Under the pieces are notes generated by a model that was given only the letters and a program-made list of their open reading frames with translations, searched no databases and had not been told where the DNA came from. Shown here in pieces: positions 25,171-33,342 of a stretch of 64,000 nt of DNA (the first letter of the stretch is position 1; every line of letters starts with the position of its first letter). Location of the stretch: NCBI GenBank assembly GCA_964406575.1, contig CAYOSH010000003.1, positions 62,001-126,000 of the forward strand. The letters are read 5' to 3'. The stretch is from WTAW01 sp964406575. Lineage in GTDB: Bacteria; Acidobacteriota; Aminicenantia; Aminicenantales; Aminicenantaceae. The position numbers and the translations under genes are program-made.

Positions 25171-27198
25171 ATGAAGCCCGATAGACAAGAAAAAAAAATT
25201 TTTGGACAGGATTTGGACCGGGACTGTTGCCATTTACTTTTGCTGATCCTACTTCTGCTTGTGTCCCTAAAGTTCCAGTCTTGCACGAGAGGCCCAAAAA
25301 CCGAGGGCAACCTGTTCCGGATCATAGACCATTTCGAAGCTCTAGACTTTCACGAAACTGCTATCGATGCATCCGTACTCATGCGGGGACCCAAAGATGA
25401 GCAAACACCCCTTCCCTCCCCTATTGATCCTGAATTAGCAAAATTCATCACGGAAAACCTGAACTGGGACAACACTAACGGAAGTCCCGTCCACCCAAAC
25501 AAACTCAAAATTAAAAAACGCCCCGCAAAAGGCTCAGCAAGAGGCCTCCGCTCCAAAAATGTCATTCTCGCCCCTCCTCCGACTTCCTTTTCTATCACCA
25601 AGAAAATATCCAAAAATTCGGCGCTCGAGTTTGGCTACGGAATTGTGAATGAACAGTGGGAGAACGTTAAAGGTGAAGTCTCTTTCACAATAGATATTGC
25701 AGATATCAAAACACAGACCAAACAACGTTTGTTCCACACAACACTGAATCCAGAGCTAAGAGACATGGACAAACAATGGTTTGCCGAAGAGATTGATTTG
25801 GGAGAATATGCCAAACAAAATATGACCATCACCTTCAGCACCTCTTTCAAAAATGCCGACACAAACAATTGCTATTCGGCTTGGGTGAATCCGTTATTCC
25901 GGGAAAAACAGAATAAAAAGCTAAAAATTAATGTGATACTGATATCTATGGATACACTCAGAGCCGATCACCTTGGATGTTATGGCTACACGAGGAACAC
26001 GAGCCCCAATCTGGATGCGATAGCCAGGGAAAGCGTCCTTTTTAAACAAGTTATTTCCCAGGCCCCCTACACAGTCTCATCCCACATGTCGATGCTCACA
26101 TCCCTCTATCCATCCTTCCACAAAGTCAATCTGATCCAAGAAAGCACCATGAATCCAAAAATCAACACCCTTGCCGAACTCCTCTACAACAACGGGTACC
26201 GGACATGGGCCATTGTGGGTGGCGGCCAGGTCAGCTCGGATTATGGATTCTCTGAGGGCTTCGAAACATACATCGAATTCACCTCTCCCCACCGGGATGT
26301 TTGGAGAAAAATCCAAGAAACTATCGGCTTTATCGAAAAAGAAAAGGCCAACAATTTTTTTGTTTTTATTCATTCCTATAAACCCCATGCACCTTACAAT
26401 CCTATCCCTCCGTTCGACACCATGTTCGACCCGGAATATGATGGTCCCGTATCTGGGAGCATCGAGCAGATCGAGGCCATCAACTCAGGTGAGATCGAAG
26501 TGACCCCGGATGACATCGCCCACCTTATGGCTCTGTATGACGGGGATATTCGAGAAATGGATGACCAAATCGTGGAGCTGTATGACTACTTAAAAAAAGA
26601 AGGTTTGGATCGAAGGACTCTGGTCGTTTTCACCTCTGACCACGGAGAAGAATTCGGAGAGCACGGAAAGGTCGGGGTGCACAGCCATACAGTGTACGAC
26701 GAACTCCTCCGCGTCCCTTTAATCCTCCGGCTTCCGGATAAATTGCCCCCAGGAACGACCTGGGAAGACCAAGTCCGATCGATAGACATCCTCCCTACCA
26801 TATTCGACTTGATCGGGATTGATTTGAAAGAGACCCCTATCCAAGGAGAATCCCTTCTTCCTCTCATAAAGAAAAGACAAGAGGGGACGAATAGACATGC
26901 CTTTAGCGAGAGATTAGCAGCTGACGGCAATCACTACAGATCTCTGCGCACTCCTCAATTCAAGTACATTATGCAAGACAATAAAAAGAAGGGTATCGTG
27001 GACCATTTCTATTATGATCTCACAGATGATCCCCGGGAACAGAACTCGCTCAAACTTTCCCCGGACAAACTTCGAGAGATGTTCAATCAAATTCTTTTCC
27101 TAGTCGAAGAGGGAAAAAAAGTGGACACATTTCAACGGGGGAAGAAAATCGACGAAGACACGCTGGAAACCCTTAAAGCACTGGGATATATTAAATGA
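25171..27198 (+). CDS. alkaline-phosphatase-superfamily (sulfatase-like) exported protein 2
   Basis: ATG 25171 follows GGAAG; a TTG at 25159 overlaps the -10 box. The 675-residue protein has a leucine-rich export signal with FQSC near residue 38 and an extra N-terminal region of about 200 residues, partly beta-rich. The phosphatase fold follows: LISMDTLRADHLGCYGY, then YTVSSHMSMLTSLYP with Thr at the formylglycine position, then TSDHGEEFGEHGKVGVHSH. It ends LKALGYIK. Its stop overlaps the start of the next gene (ATGA). It is more distant from the flanking two, which resemble each other. Confidence 0.86.
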   Translation: MKPDRQEKKIFGQDLDRDCCHLLLLILLLLVSLKFQSCTRGPKTEGNLFRIIDHFEALDFHETAIDASVLMRGPKDEQTPLPSPIDPELAKFITENLNWDNTNGSPVHPNKLKIKKRPAKGSARGLRSKNVILAPPPTSFSITKKISKNSALEFGYGIVNEQWENVKGEVSFTIDIADIKTQTKQRLFHTTLNPELRDMDKQWFAEEIDLGEYAKQNMTITFSTSFKNADTNNCYSAWVNPLFREKQNKKLKINVILISMDTLRADHLGCYGYTRNTSPNLDAIARESVLFKQVISQAPYTVSSHMSMLTSLYPSFHKVNLIQESTMNPKINTLAELLYNNGYRTWAIVGGGQVSSDYGFSEGFETYIEFTSPHRDVWRKIQETIGFIEKEKANNFFVFIHSYKPHAPYNPIPPFDTMFDPEYDGPVSGSIEQIEAINSGEIEVTPDDIAHLMALYDGDIREMDDQIVELYDYLKKEGLDRRTLVVFTSDHGEEFGEHGKVGVHSHTVYDELLRVPLILRLPDKLPPGTTWEDQVRSIDILPTIFDLIGIDLKETPIQGESLLPLIKKRQEGTNRHAFSERLAADGNHYRSLRTPQFKYIMQDNKKKGIVDHFYYDLTDDPREQNSLKLSPDKLREMFNQILFLVEEGKKVDTFQRGKKIDEDTLETLKALGYIK

Positions 27199-28811
27199 GA
27201 CGAGATGGTGCATTCATATTCACTGTCATTGTTTTGATTTTTTTTATGCTGGTCTTGAGCGCTTGTGCACCTTCCGAGAGTCCAAATGTTATCCTTATCA
27301 CACTCGATACTTATCGTGCCGACTATATGAGCGCTTACAGCGCGGAGCTCGTGTCAACACCGAACCTCGATTTTCTGGCTAAAGAAGGAATTCTCTTCAT
27401 CAACTGTTTCAGTCCGATCCCCATCACATTTCCCGCCCATTCCGCTCTTTTCTATTCTCAACCACCACACGAACTCAAAATATACAATAATGGAGACACT
27501 CTGAGCACTGTTGATCTCAAGTCATTGGCAGAGATCTTCAAGGACAACGGCTACGCTACAGGTGCCTTTGTTTCACTGGGAGTGTTATTGGAACGATATG
27601 GATTGAGCAAAGGATTCAAAACGTACAGTGACCAATTTCCCAAAACGCGCTGGTATCTGACAGCAGGGGAGGTCAATTCCCGGGTATTCCCCTGGCTGGG
27701 GAAACAGGGAGAAGGGCATTTCTTTGCATGGATCCATTATTCTGACCCGCATGATCCTTACGCACCACCGGATCTCGCCAACGATCTGAAGCTCAGCCTG
27801 AATGGCAGCCCTTTCAAAGAGCTTTGTTTGCAAAAAAACCAAGTGGAAGACATCGCCCTCTCCTTGCATAAAGGAGAAAATATCCTCCGTTTGGAAGTGG
27901 CAAACGAATTTGTTCAAAAAGAGGATGCTTTCCTGGCCAGATTAGTCCAACTTGAGTTGGTTCCCTCTTCACACGTGGAGGAGACGACTCTCCATTTCGG
28001 TCGAGGATGGCACAACACCAATAAGGGAAAGCGGATGATGCATTTCAGGAACAACGCCATTCTGAAGATCCAGAGCCCTAAAGATCAAGAGGGAGTGATC
28101 CTGAGGCTTAGGGGCAAGCTGGACATGAGAACAGAAGGAAACAGAGCATTGTACAGACGGGAGGTGGAATATCTTGACCGTGAGATCGGATCTCTGTTCG
28201 ATGAGCTCAAAAGACTCGATCTTTTTGACAAAACGATCATCGTCGCCGTAGGCGATCACGGGGAAGGGTTGGGCGAATATCTCTCATCAAATGGAGCCCC
28301 CCATTTCGGTCATATCCACTATCTATATTCGGTCTATCTCAAGGTGCCGTTGGCCATCTGGAATCCTTCTTCGAAGCGCAAAAACCAGGTCATCTCACGT
28401 CCAGCCACCTTGATGGATATCTCTCCGACTGTGCTCGCCCTCATGGATTGGAGTATTCCCTCCCAGATGAGGGGGAGAAACTTGCTGGGTGGAAAAAATG
28501 GAGACAACACGCCCAGAGAATTATTCTTCGAGACCTATGCACCTGAAGCCGACTTCAATAGATTTGCCATCCTTGCCTTTCCGCATCATTTGATCTACAC
28601 GCTGGAGACAAATGTCTATGAACTCTACGATATGTCCAGCGACCCCAAGGAAAAGACAGATCTCTTTTCCATTCAGGAGCAAAATCCCAAAATTAGGGAT
28701 CTCAAGCAGAGACTGGACATCTATACGCGAACAGCCCTCGCCAACAGATCCGTCCAAAAAAAAGACGAGAAGACTCTCGAGATATTGAAAGCTCTAGGGT
28801 ACATCAAGTGA
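27195..28811 (+). CDS. alkaline-phosphatase-superfamily (sulfatase-like) lipoprotein 3
   Basis: This 538-residue protein has a lipobox LSAC near residue 23, so an anchored lipoprotein is predicted. Motifs are LITLDTYRADYMS, ITFPAHSALFYSQPPHELKIYNNG with Thr at the catalytic position, VGDHGEGLGEY and GAPHFGHIHYLY. It ends LKALGYIK. Domain order, the beta-rich insert (SLNGSPFKELCLQKN onward) and many segments match protein 1, so the two are duplicates. It is co-translated with protein 2. Confidence 0.86.
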   Translation: MRRDGAFIFTVIVLIFFMLVLSACAPSESPNVILITLDTYRADYMSAYSAELVSTPNLDFLAKEGILFINCFSPIPITFPAHSALFYSQPPHELKIYNNGDTLSTVDLKSLAEIFKDNGYATGAFVSLGVLLERYGLSKGFKTYSDQFPKTRWYLTAGEVNSRVFPWLGKQGEGHFFAWIHYSDPHDPYAPPDLANDLKLSLNGSPFKELCLQKNQVEDIALSLHKGENILRLEVANEFVQKEDAFLARLVQLELVPSSHVEETTLHFGRGWHNTNKGKRMMHFRNNAILKIQSPKDQEGVILRLRGKLDMRTEGNRALYRREVEYLDREIGSLFDELKRLDLFDKTIIVAVGDHGEGLGEYLSSNGAPHFGHIHYLYSVYLKVPLAIWNPSSKRKNQVISRPATLMDISPTVLALMDWSIPSQMRGRNLLGGKNGDNTPRELFFETYAPEADFNRFAILAFPHHLIYTLETNVYELYDMSSDPKEKTDLFSIQEQNPKIRDLKQRLDIYTRTALANRSVQKKDEKTLEILKALGYIK

Positions 28812-28847
28812 AAAATTCATCTTTCATATGGATGATTCACAGAGCAG

Positions 28848-29282
28848 TTATTTTTTAGAGAGGGAATGATAGATTTTTGATGGAATCCGGAAGAGCAGCC
28901 TGTTGAGAAGCCTGAAGACGAATGGGCGTTGTTTTAAGGCGGGAATCTCCAATTCATGCTCGGCAAGATACCTTTGCACGATAGGACATCCCAGGCATTC
29001 CAAGCAGTAAGAGCTGAGTTTTCCCCGGCTCAAATAACGCCGAATTTCCTGGACCTCCGGCGAATTCCAAGCTTTCGCATATTCAGGAAAAGAATAACCC
29101 ACGGGATTTCCATAACAACAGGGAAGGATCCCCCGTCTCAAAATATAGAGATTTTCCCAAGGCTCCCGGCAGAGGGGCATGCCGGATTCACTGATATCAC
29201 TATCGAATTCTTCACCATTTACACTTTGGCTCTGTTCCATTCGATCTGTATCCTCAAATAGGCTTTTTTTTTCTTTGACCAT
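28848..29282 (-). CDS. SPASM-like C-terminal part of a split radical SAM gene
   Basis: This 144-residue frame contains CREPWENLYILRRGILPCCYG and a later CLECLGC with a Cys-Pro, the layout of a SPASM domain that binds auxiliary iron-sulfur clusters. Such domains normally form the C-terminus of radical SAM enzymes. The radical SAM frame stops at 29297, 14 bases upstream, in the neighbouring phase. One extra T in the run T4 A6 (minus strand, near 29299-29302) would fuse the two frames smoothly as QRFLKKIESMVKEKK. It is therefore probably not an independent gene. Confidence 0.75.
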   Translation of the reverse strand: MVKEKKSLFEDTDRMEQSQSVNGEEFDSDISESGMPLCREPWENLYILRRGILPCCYGNPVGYSFPEYAKAWNSPEVQEIRRYLSRGKLSSYCLECLGCPIVQRYLAEHELEIPALKQRPFVFRLLNRLLFRIPSKIYHSLSKK

Positions 29283-29296
29283 CGATTCGATCTTTT

Positions 29297-31315
29297 TTAA
29301 AACCGCTGAGTTTCCAAATCCACAGCTTCTTTTCCTCTAAATCGGTCCTCATCACGCGTTCCAAAACTGAACTGATTGGCGACAGGAACGCCATACTTTT
29401 TCGAGTAGATCTCGCACTTTTTAAAGATATCCTCCAGTTCCTCGCGCGACAGAAGCTCATTCTTGTAATCGAAGAGATACCCCCCCCTTTCGTGCTCGAT
29501 TTTGGGTTTATTCAAGACGAGCAAAGGACGCAGGATCAATGCATCGGCTTCGATCTTCTGGCACAAACGGAAATAGTCCTCCAGGTCATCCCTGTTCACC
29601 CTCATGGGCATAAAAACCATATGTATCTTGGGGAGATTCCCCTTATTTTTCCTTTCTTGGTTCAAGAGAACGAGGTTGGGGATAATCGATTCCCACCGGT
29701 CATTCCTTATCTTGGCATAGGTCTCCTTTGTCGCAGCGTCCAGGGATATATACAGATATATGGGTTTTCCTGCCAGAGCTTTGATCGTTCTTTGTGTGAA
29801 TGCCTGGCCGTTTGTGGATATTTCCATGATTTTTTTGTGTCTCGTGCAATGCTCCAAGATCTGCTCGAACCTCGGATGTAAAAGCGGTTCACCGATGGAG
29901 CAGTTGATGAGGAGGCGAGCTGACCGGAAAAAAGGCCCGTACTCCTCGAAGGTCTTCTCGTCGACGACGGTTTCGATATGCCCTTCTTCTTCCTCCTTCA
30001 TCCAATCCCAGAGACAGTACACACACGGTGGCTTCATGTTGCATTTGGCAAGAAGATCTATTCCCAGGTTGAGCGGATAGGAGTTCAACGCTGTTTTTCC
30101 CTGTTTCCGTTCCTCATAATTCAACATGGCATTTTTGTGGAAAAAGCGGAATTCCTCATGGATCTCGTCCTCATCATGGAACTGGATCGGCGAGACCTTG
30201 ATGCCCAATTCTCTCGGATCCTCGTTGTGGTATTTTTCTGGGAACACTCTGTTCAACGACAAAACAAGCTCATGCCCGCTGTGTTCCTTCGGAATAGTCG
30301 GGATGGAAGGAAGAGGGAAACTGTAGAAATTCCAGCTTTTGATGAGAGGATAAGCCCCAAGCTCCTTGCCATCCAGCTCTATTTGGAGGGCCTGTTTGTA
30401 ATTGGCGTATTCGGAGAAGGCGTAGACAGAGATGAATTTGTGTGATTGCAACTGGCACGTGGGCAAAAACACGCGGGCCCTTTGTTTCATCCATGCGTAA
30501 GGGAAGAATTCATCATGCTCCCATTCATGCCACCCAAAGTCGTAGAGCGAACCCTCCTGGTCGGGCAGAACAACCTTAATATTTTTGAGGAAGATACCCA
30601 ATTTTCTCGAATCGCCACTGAGATCTGGCGGGAAAACACGGTTCAGCCGCAGTTCTATTTCGAAAGATGTCGAGGAAAAATCGAGAAGGAAATAGTACTT
30701 CGTTTCCCCGGGCAGGATCTCTCTCGAGCTGACGGATTTGCCCTCTGATAAAATCGTCAAGACAGGATTCTCGGCGCCTTCATAAGGGTGCCCTGCCTCG
30801 ATGAGTAAGTATTTCTCTGTATCTTTGGGGAGGTCGGAAAAAAGACATTTCGCCTTTTTCTTCATCCAGCGGGACGCAATACGGTTTGGGTCTTCACTAG
30901 GAGTTTCGGGCAAATACCACCCATCCAGGAAGACTCCGACTTCCGAAGGGGTGAGAACCTCGACATCTCTCACCATTATTCCCATGTCTCTGGGATCGCC
31001 TTCAACCTGGAACGTGCGGTCCAGTTTGATATCGACGTTGAGATCGCCTGATTCGCTAAAGGCAAATATATATGGGCTGAATGCTGCTTCGACCTCCCGG
31101 CTCCCGATCTTCCGGTTGTTCACAAAAACGTCCATGACCGGGATCTTTTTGCCCGGGAAAGAATGGCCCGCCGTGATGCGAAGGAATTGCTTGCCTGGGT
31201 TTGGATAGTCTTTAAGAGATACCGCCGCCTCCTTCGACATCCACCTGAACGGGCCCTTGTCATCCCGTTCTTCTACATACCAACCGTCAAGGTACTCTTT
31301 GTGTGGGGCTTTCAT
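29297..31315 (-). CDS. radical SAM protein with three N-terminal beta-sandwich repeats (frameshifted at the end)
   Basis: The 672 residues begin MKAPHKEYLDGWYVEE. Residues 1-390 hold three repeats of about 130 residues, each with a GW-aromatic...RWM or AWM start and a conserved LRITAGHSF / LLIEAGHPY / ISVYAFSEY strand. The radical SAM domain follows, with cysteines spaced CNMKPPCVYC (Cx5Cx2C, not the usual Cx3Cx2C), then NCSIGEPLLHP and ISTNG. The frame stops just before the SPASM part (see 28848). The product could modify a glycan- or peptide-linked substrate; the role is unknown. The gene converges on the three phosphatase-like genes. Confidence 0.82.
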   Translation of the reverse strand: MKAPHKEYLDGWYVEERDDKGPFRWMSKEAAVSLKDYPNPGKQFLRITAGHSFPGKKIPVMDVFVNNRKIGSREVEAAFSPYIFAFSESGDLNVDIKLDRTFQVEGDPRDMGIMVRDVEVLTPSEVGVFLDGWYLPETPSEDPNRIASRWMKKKAKCLFSDLPKDTEKYLLIEAGHPYEGAENPVLTILSEGKSVSSREILPGETKYYFLLDFSSTSFEIELRLNRVFPPDLSGDSRKLGIFLKNIKVVLPDQEGSLYDFGWHEWEHDEFFPYAWMKQRARVFLPTCQLQSHKFISVYAFSEYANYKQALQIELDGKELGAYPLIKSWNFYSFPLPSIPTIPKEHSGHELVLSLNRVFPEKYHNEDPRELGIKVSPIQFHDEDEIHEEFRFFHKNAMLNYEERKQGKTALNSYPLNLGIDLLAKCNMKPPCVYCLWDWMKEEEEGHIETVVDEKTFEEYGPFFRSARLLINCSIGEPLLHPRFEQILEHCTRHKKIMEISTNGQAFTQRTIKALAGKPIYLYISLDAATKETYAKIRNDRWESIIPNLVLLNQERKNKGNLPKIHMVFMPMRVNRDDLEDYFRLCQKIEADALILRPLLVLNKPKIEHERGGYLFDYKNELLSREELEDIFKKCEIYSKKYGVPVANQFSFGTRDEDRFRGKEAVDLETQRF

Positions 31316-31332
31316 CGTTTAACCGGAGGCTT

Positions 31333-31361
31333 ATTGTAATTCGCACCTATTCCTTTGTCAA
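31333..31361 (-). promoter_or_regulatory. sigma-70 type promoter of the radical SAM gene
   Basis: On the minus strand a perfect TTGACA (31356-31361), 17 bp and TACAAT (31333-31338). It is the best -35 box in the window. A family 1 element lies 16 bp upstream of it. Confidence 0.8.
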
Positions 31362-31377
31362 TTTTCAGAATTGGCAC

Positions 31378-31545
31378 GGAAGAATCCTTATTTCCGTGAT
31401 AAAGGCATTAGACGCAAAAAGGAGCGAGTCACTGTCCTTATGAGTCGGATGGTGGTGGGTGGGGGGTCTTCGACGAATATGGACTGAGACGAACTCCTGC
31501 TATTATCATTTGACTTGATAGCATCACGGAAATAAGGATGCTTCC
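31378..31545 (+). mobile_element. MITE-like element family 1, copy 2 (168 bp)
   Basis: Ends GGAAGAATCCTTATTTCC and GGAAATAAGGATGCTTCC form the inverted repeat. The perfect 9-bp duplication AATTGGCAC lies at 31369-31377 and 31546-31554. The interior aligns closely with copies 1, 3 and 4. Its left end faces the radical SAM promoter; its right-hand duplication abuts an older family 2 element at 31555. Confidence 0.93.
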
Positions 31546-31554
31546 AATTGGCAC

Positions 31555-31800
31555 GTAATCATTTCCAAATCCGTGAACGTCTGAACAATATTGCGTTATG
31601 GAGTGTCTCAATTGTGTCTAGAAAGAAACCGGGTGCCGGGCTGGACAGCCCTAGCACTTCTTCCTGAAAAAGATAAGCGGAAAATCCGGAAGCGAATCTA
31701 AGAAGACTAGGAAATCTCCCTTTGGTGTAGAGTCCATCCTCCGAATGGAGCGGCCAGATTTTGAGTCCATTCCCCGAACGGACCGTTTGGGAAACGATCC
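31555..31800 (-). mobile_element. family 2 element next to family 1 copy 2 (246 bp)
   Basis: It begins GTAATCATTTCCAAATCCG directly after AATTGGCAC and ends with GACCGTTTGGGAAACGATCC, an imperfect inverted end, at the lpd stop codon. The segment TTATGGAGTGTCTCAATTGT recurs inverted at 53912-54088. A hairpin GTGCCGGGCT-GGAC-AGCCCTAGCAC lies at 31633-31657 and might end lpd transcription. No coding frame is seen. Confidence 0.6.
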
Positions 31801-33204
31801 CTACGAATTGAGCATATGGATGGCCTCGCCTTTGGCATTCATGGCCGACTCCATGACAGCTTCGGATAATGTTGGATGAATATGTATGGACGAGGCAACA
31901 TCTCTGAGAGTGAGTTTCAGTTTCACGGCGAGCGTCAATTCTGCAATGAATTCACTCGCATTAGGAGCAAGGATCTGTGCGCCGATGATCCTGTCCTTGT
32001 CATCCGCCACAACCTTAACGGAGCCCTCCAGCTTTCCCATCGTCATCGCTCTGCCGGAAGCTTGTAAGGAAAACACTCCAACCTGCGTTTTTATTCCTCG
32101 GTCTTCCGCCTCTTCCTCGGTGATTCCGACACAAGAAAATTCCGGATCCGTAAAGACAGCCATGGGAAGGGCGTTGTTATTTATCACATTATTCGCCCCC
32201 AGGGCATTCTCAACAGCAAAAATGCCTTCGTGCGAGGCTTTGTGGGCAAGGAGTTTTCCACCGATGAGATCCCCTATGGCATAAATCCCAGGAATGTCTG
32301 TCTCAAGATAATCATTCACCTTTACGAAGCCAGCCTTATCCTGGGTGAACACGCCTCCTCCCCCCTCGCATATCTCCGCATTGGGCGCTCGGCCCGTGGC
32401 GAAAAGCACCATTTCCCCCTCAAAAGTGAAGGGCTTATTGGTCTTCAAACAGACTCCTCTCAAGGTGACTTGCCCGGTGCGGACATCGCTCTTCTCTATC
32501 TTCATGTCTGTATAGATATCCATGCCTTGTTTTTTGAGGATTCGTTGCAGCCGCCTGGCCATTTGTGAATCTATACCCGGAAGAATGGTGGAAAGGATCT
32601 CCAGGACAACAATTTCTGTCCCCAACCTTTGAAAAATGGTGCCGATCTCAAGACCAATAGCCCCTGCACCGATAATTAACATTTTTTTCGGGACCTTACC
32701 CAACCCGAGGGCCAGTTTGCTATCGATCACCTCCGTGCCGTTTCCTTGTAAAAATGGAAGCTCCTTCGGCCGACTTCCGGTGGCCAGGATGATCTTTTCC
32801 GCTTCGATAACACTCTCCCCTTCTTCTGTGTCGATGCGTATCTGTCTTTCATTCCGCAAAGAGGCTACTCCCCGGATGACGTGAACGCCGTTCTGTTTCA
32901 GTAAAAACTCTATTCCTTTCACCAACCTCTGGACAACAGCATCCTTTTCCTTTTGCATGTGCTGCCAGTTGCATGAGAGTTCGGTTCTGGGACCGTCAAT
33001 GTTTGTGTTTTCTCTGACATCTTTAAATAGCTTGGTCTGTTGGAGAAGATACTTAGTGGGTATACATCCCCAATTCATGCACGTCCCGCCAATCTTCTCT
33101 TTCTCGATCAGGACGAGCTTCTTTTTGCACTGTGCGCCTCTGAGTGCCGCCACATATCCGCCCGGCCCACCCCCAACCACTGCAATGTCATACTTGTCTA
33201 CCAT
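31801..33204 (-). CDS. lpdA: dihydrolipoyl dehydrogenase
   Basis: This 467-residue flavoprotein has the FAD site VVGGGPGGYVAALRGAQ, the redox disulfide GGTCMNWGCIPTK, the NAD site IIGAGAIGLEIG, FATGRAPN and the C-terminal catalytic HIHPTLSEA. It reoxidises dihydrolipoamide in 2-oxoacid dehydrogenases or the glycine cleavage system. None of those genes is in the window. It is a single-gene unit with its own promoter. Confidence 0.95.
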   Translation of the reverse strand: MVDKYDIAVVGGGPGGYVAALRGAQCKKKLVLIEKEKIGGTCMNWGCIPTKYLLQQTKLFKDVRENTNIDGPRTELSCNWQHMQKEKDAVVQRLVKGIEFLLKQNGVHVIRGVASLRNERQIRIDTEEGESVIEAEKIILATGSRPKELPFLQGNGTEVIDSKLALGLGKVPKKMLIIGAGAIGLEIGTIFQRLGTEIVVLEILSTILPGIDSQMARRLQRILKKQGMDIYTDMKIEKSDVRTGQVTLRGVCLKTNKPFTFEGEMVLFATGRAPNAEICEGGGGVFTQDKAGFVKVNDYLETDIPGIYAIGDLIGGKLLAHKASHEGIFAVENALGANNVINNNALPMAVFTDPEFSCVGITEEEAEDRGIKTQVGVFSLQASGRAMTMGKLEGSVKVVADDKDRIIGAQILAPNASEFIAELTLAVKLKLTLRDVASSIHIHPTLSEAVMESAMNAKGEAIHMLNS

Positions 33205-33231
33205 ATTTTTTTACCTTATATTTTTTTCTGT

Positions 33232-33260
33232 ATTATACATGTTCCTTATGTCCTTGGAAA
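33232..33260 (-). promoter_or_regulatory. promoter of lpdA
   Basis: On the minus strand TTTCCA (33255-33260), 17 bp and a perfect TATAAT (33232-33237), about 25 bases before the start codon. No mobile element is seen at the upstream target position. Confidence 0.6.
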
Positions 33261-33342
33261 TATGCCATTACTCCCATTTTATTGTTGACAGCAAGTCGTG
33301 AAAAGTAAAAAATATGGGACGCACGAATAGAAGGAACATCCA

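Noticed and set aside
23385..28811. Calling the three genes true sulfatases
   Set aside because: The formylglycine Cys/Ser is replaced by Thr in all three, so the specific activity cannot be claimed from the fold.
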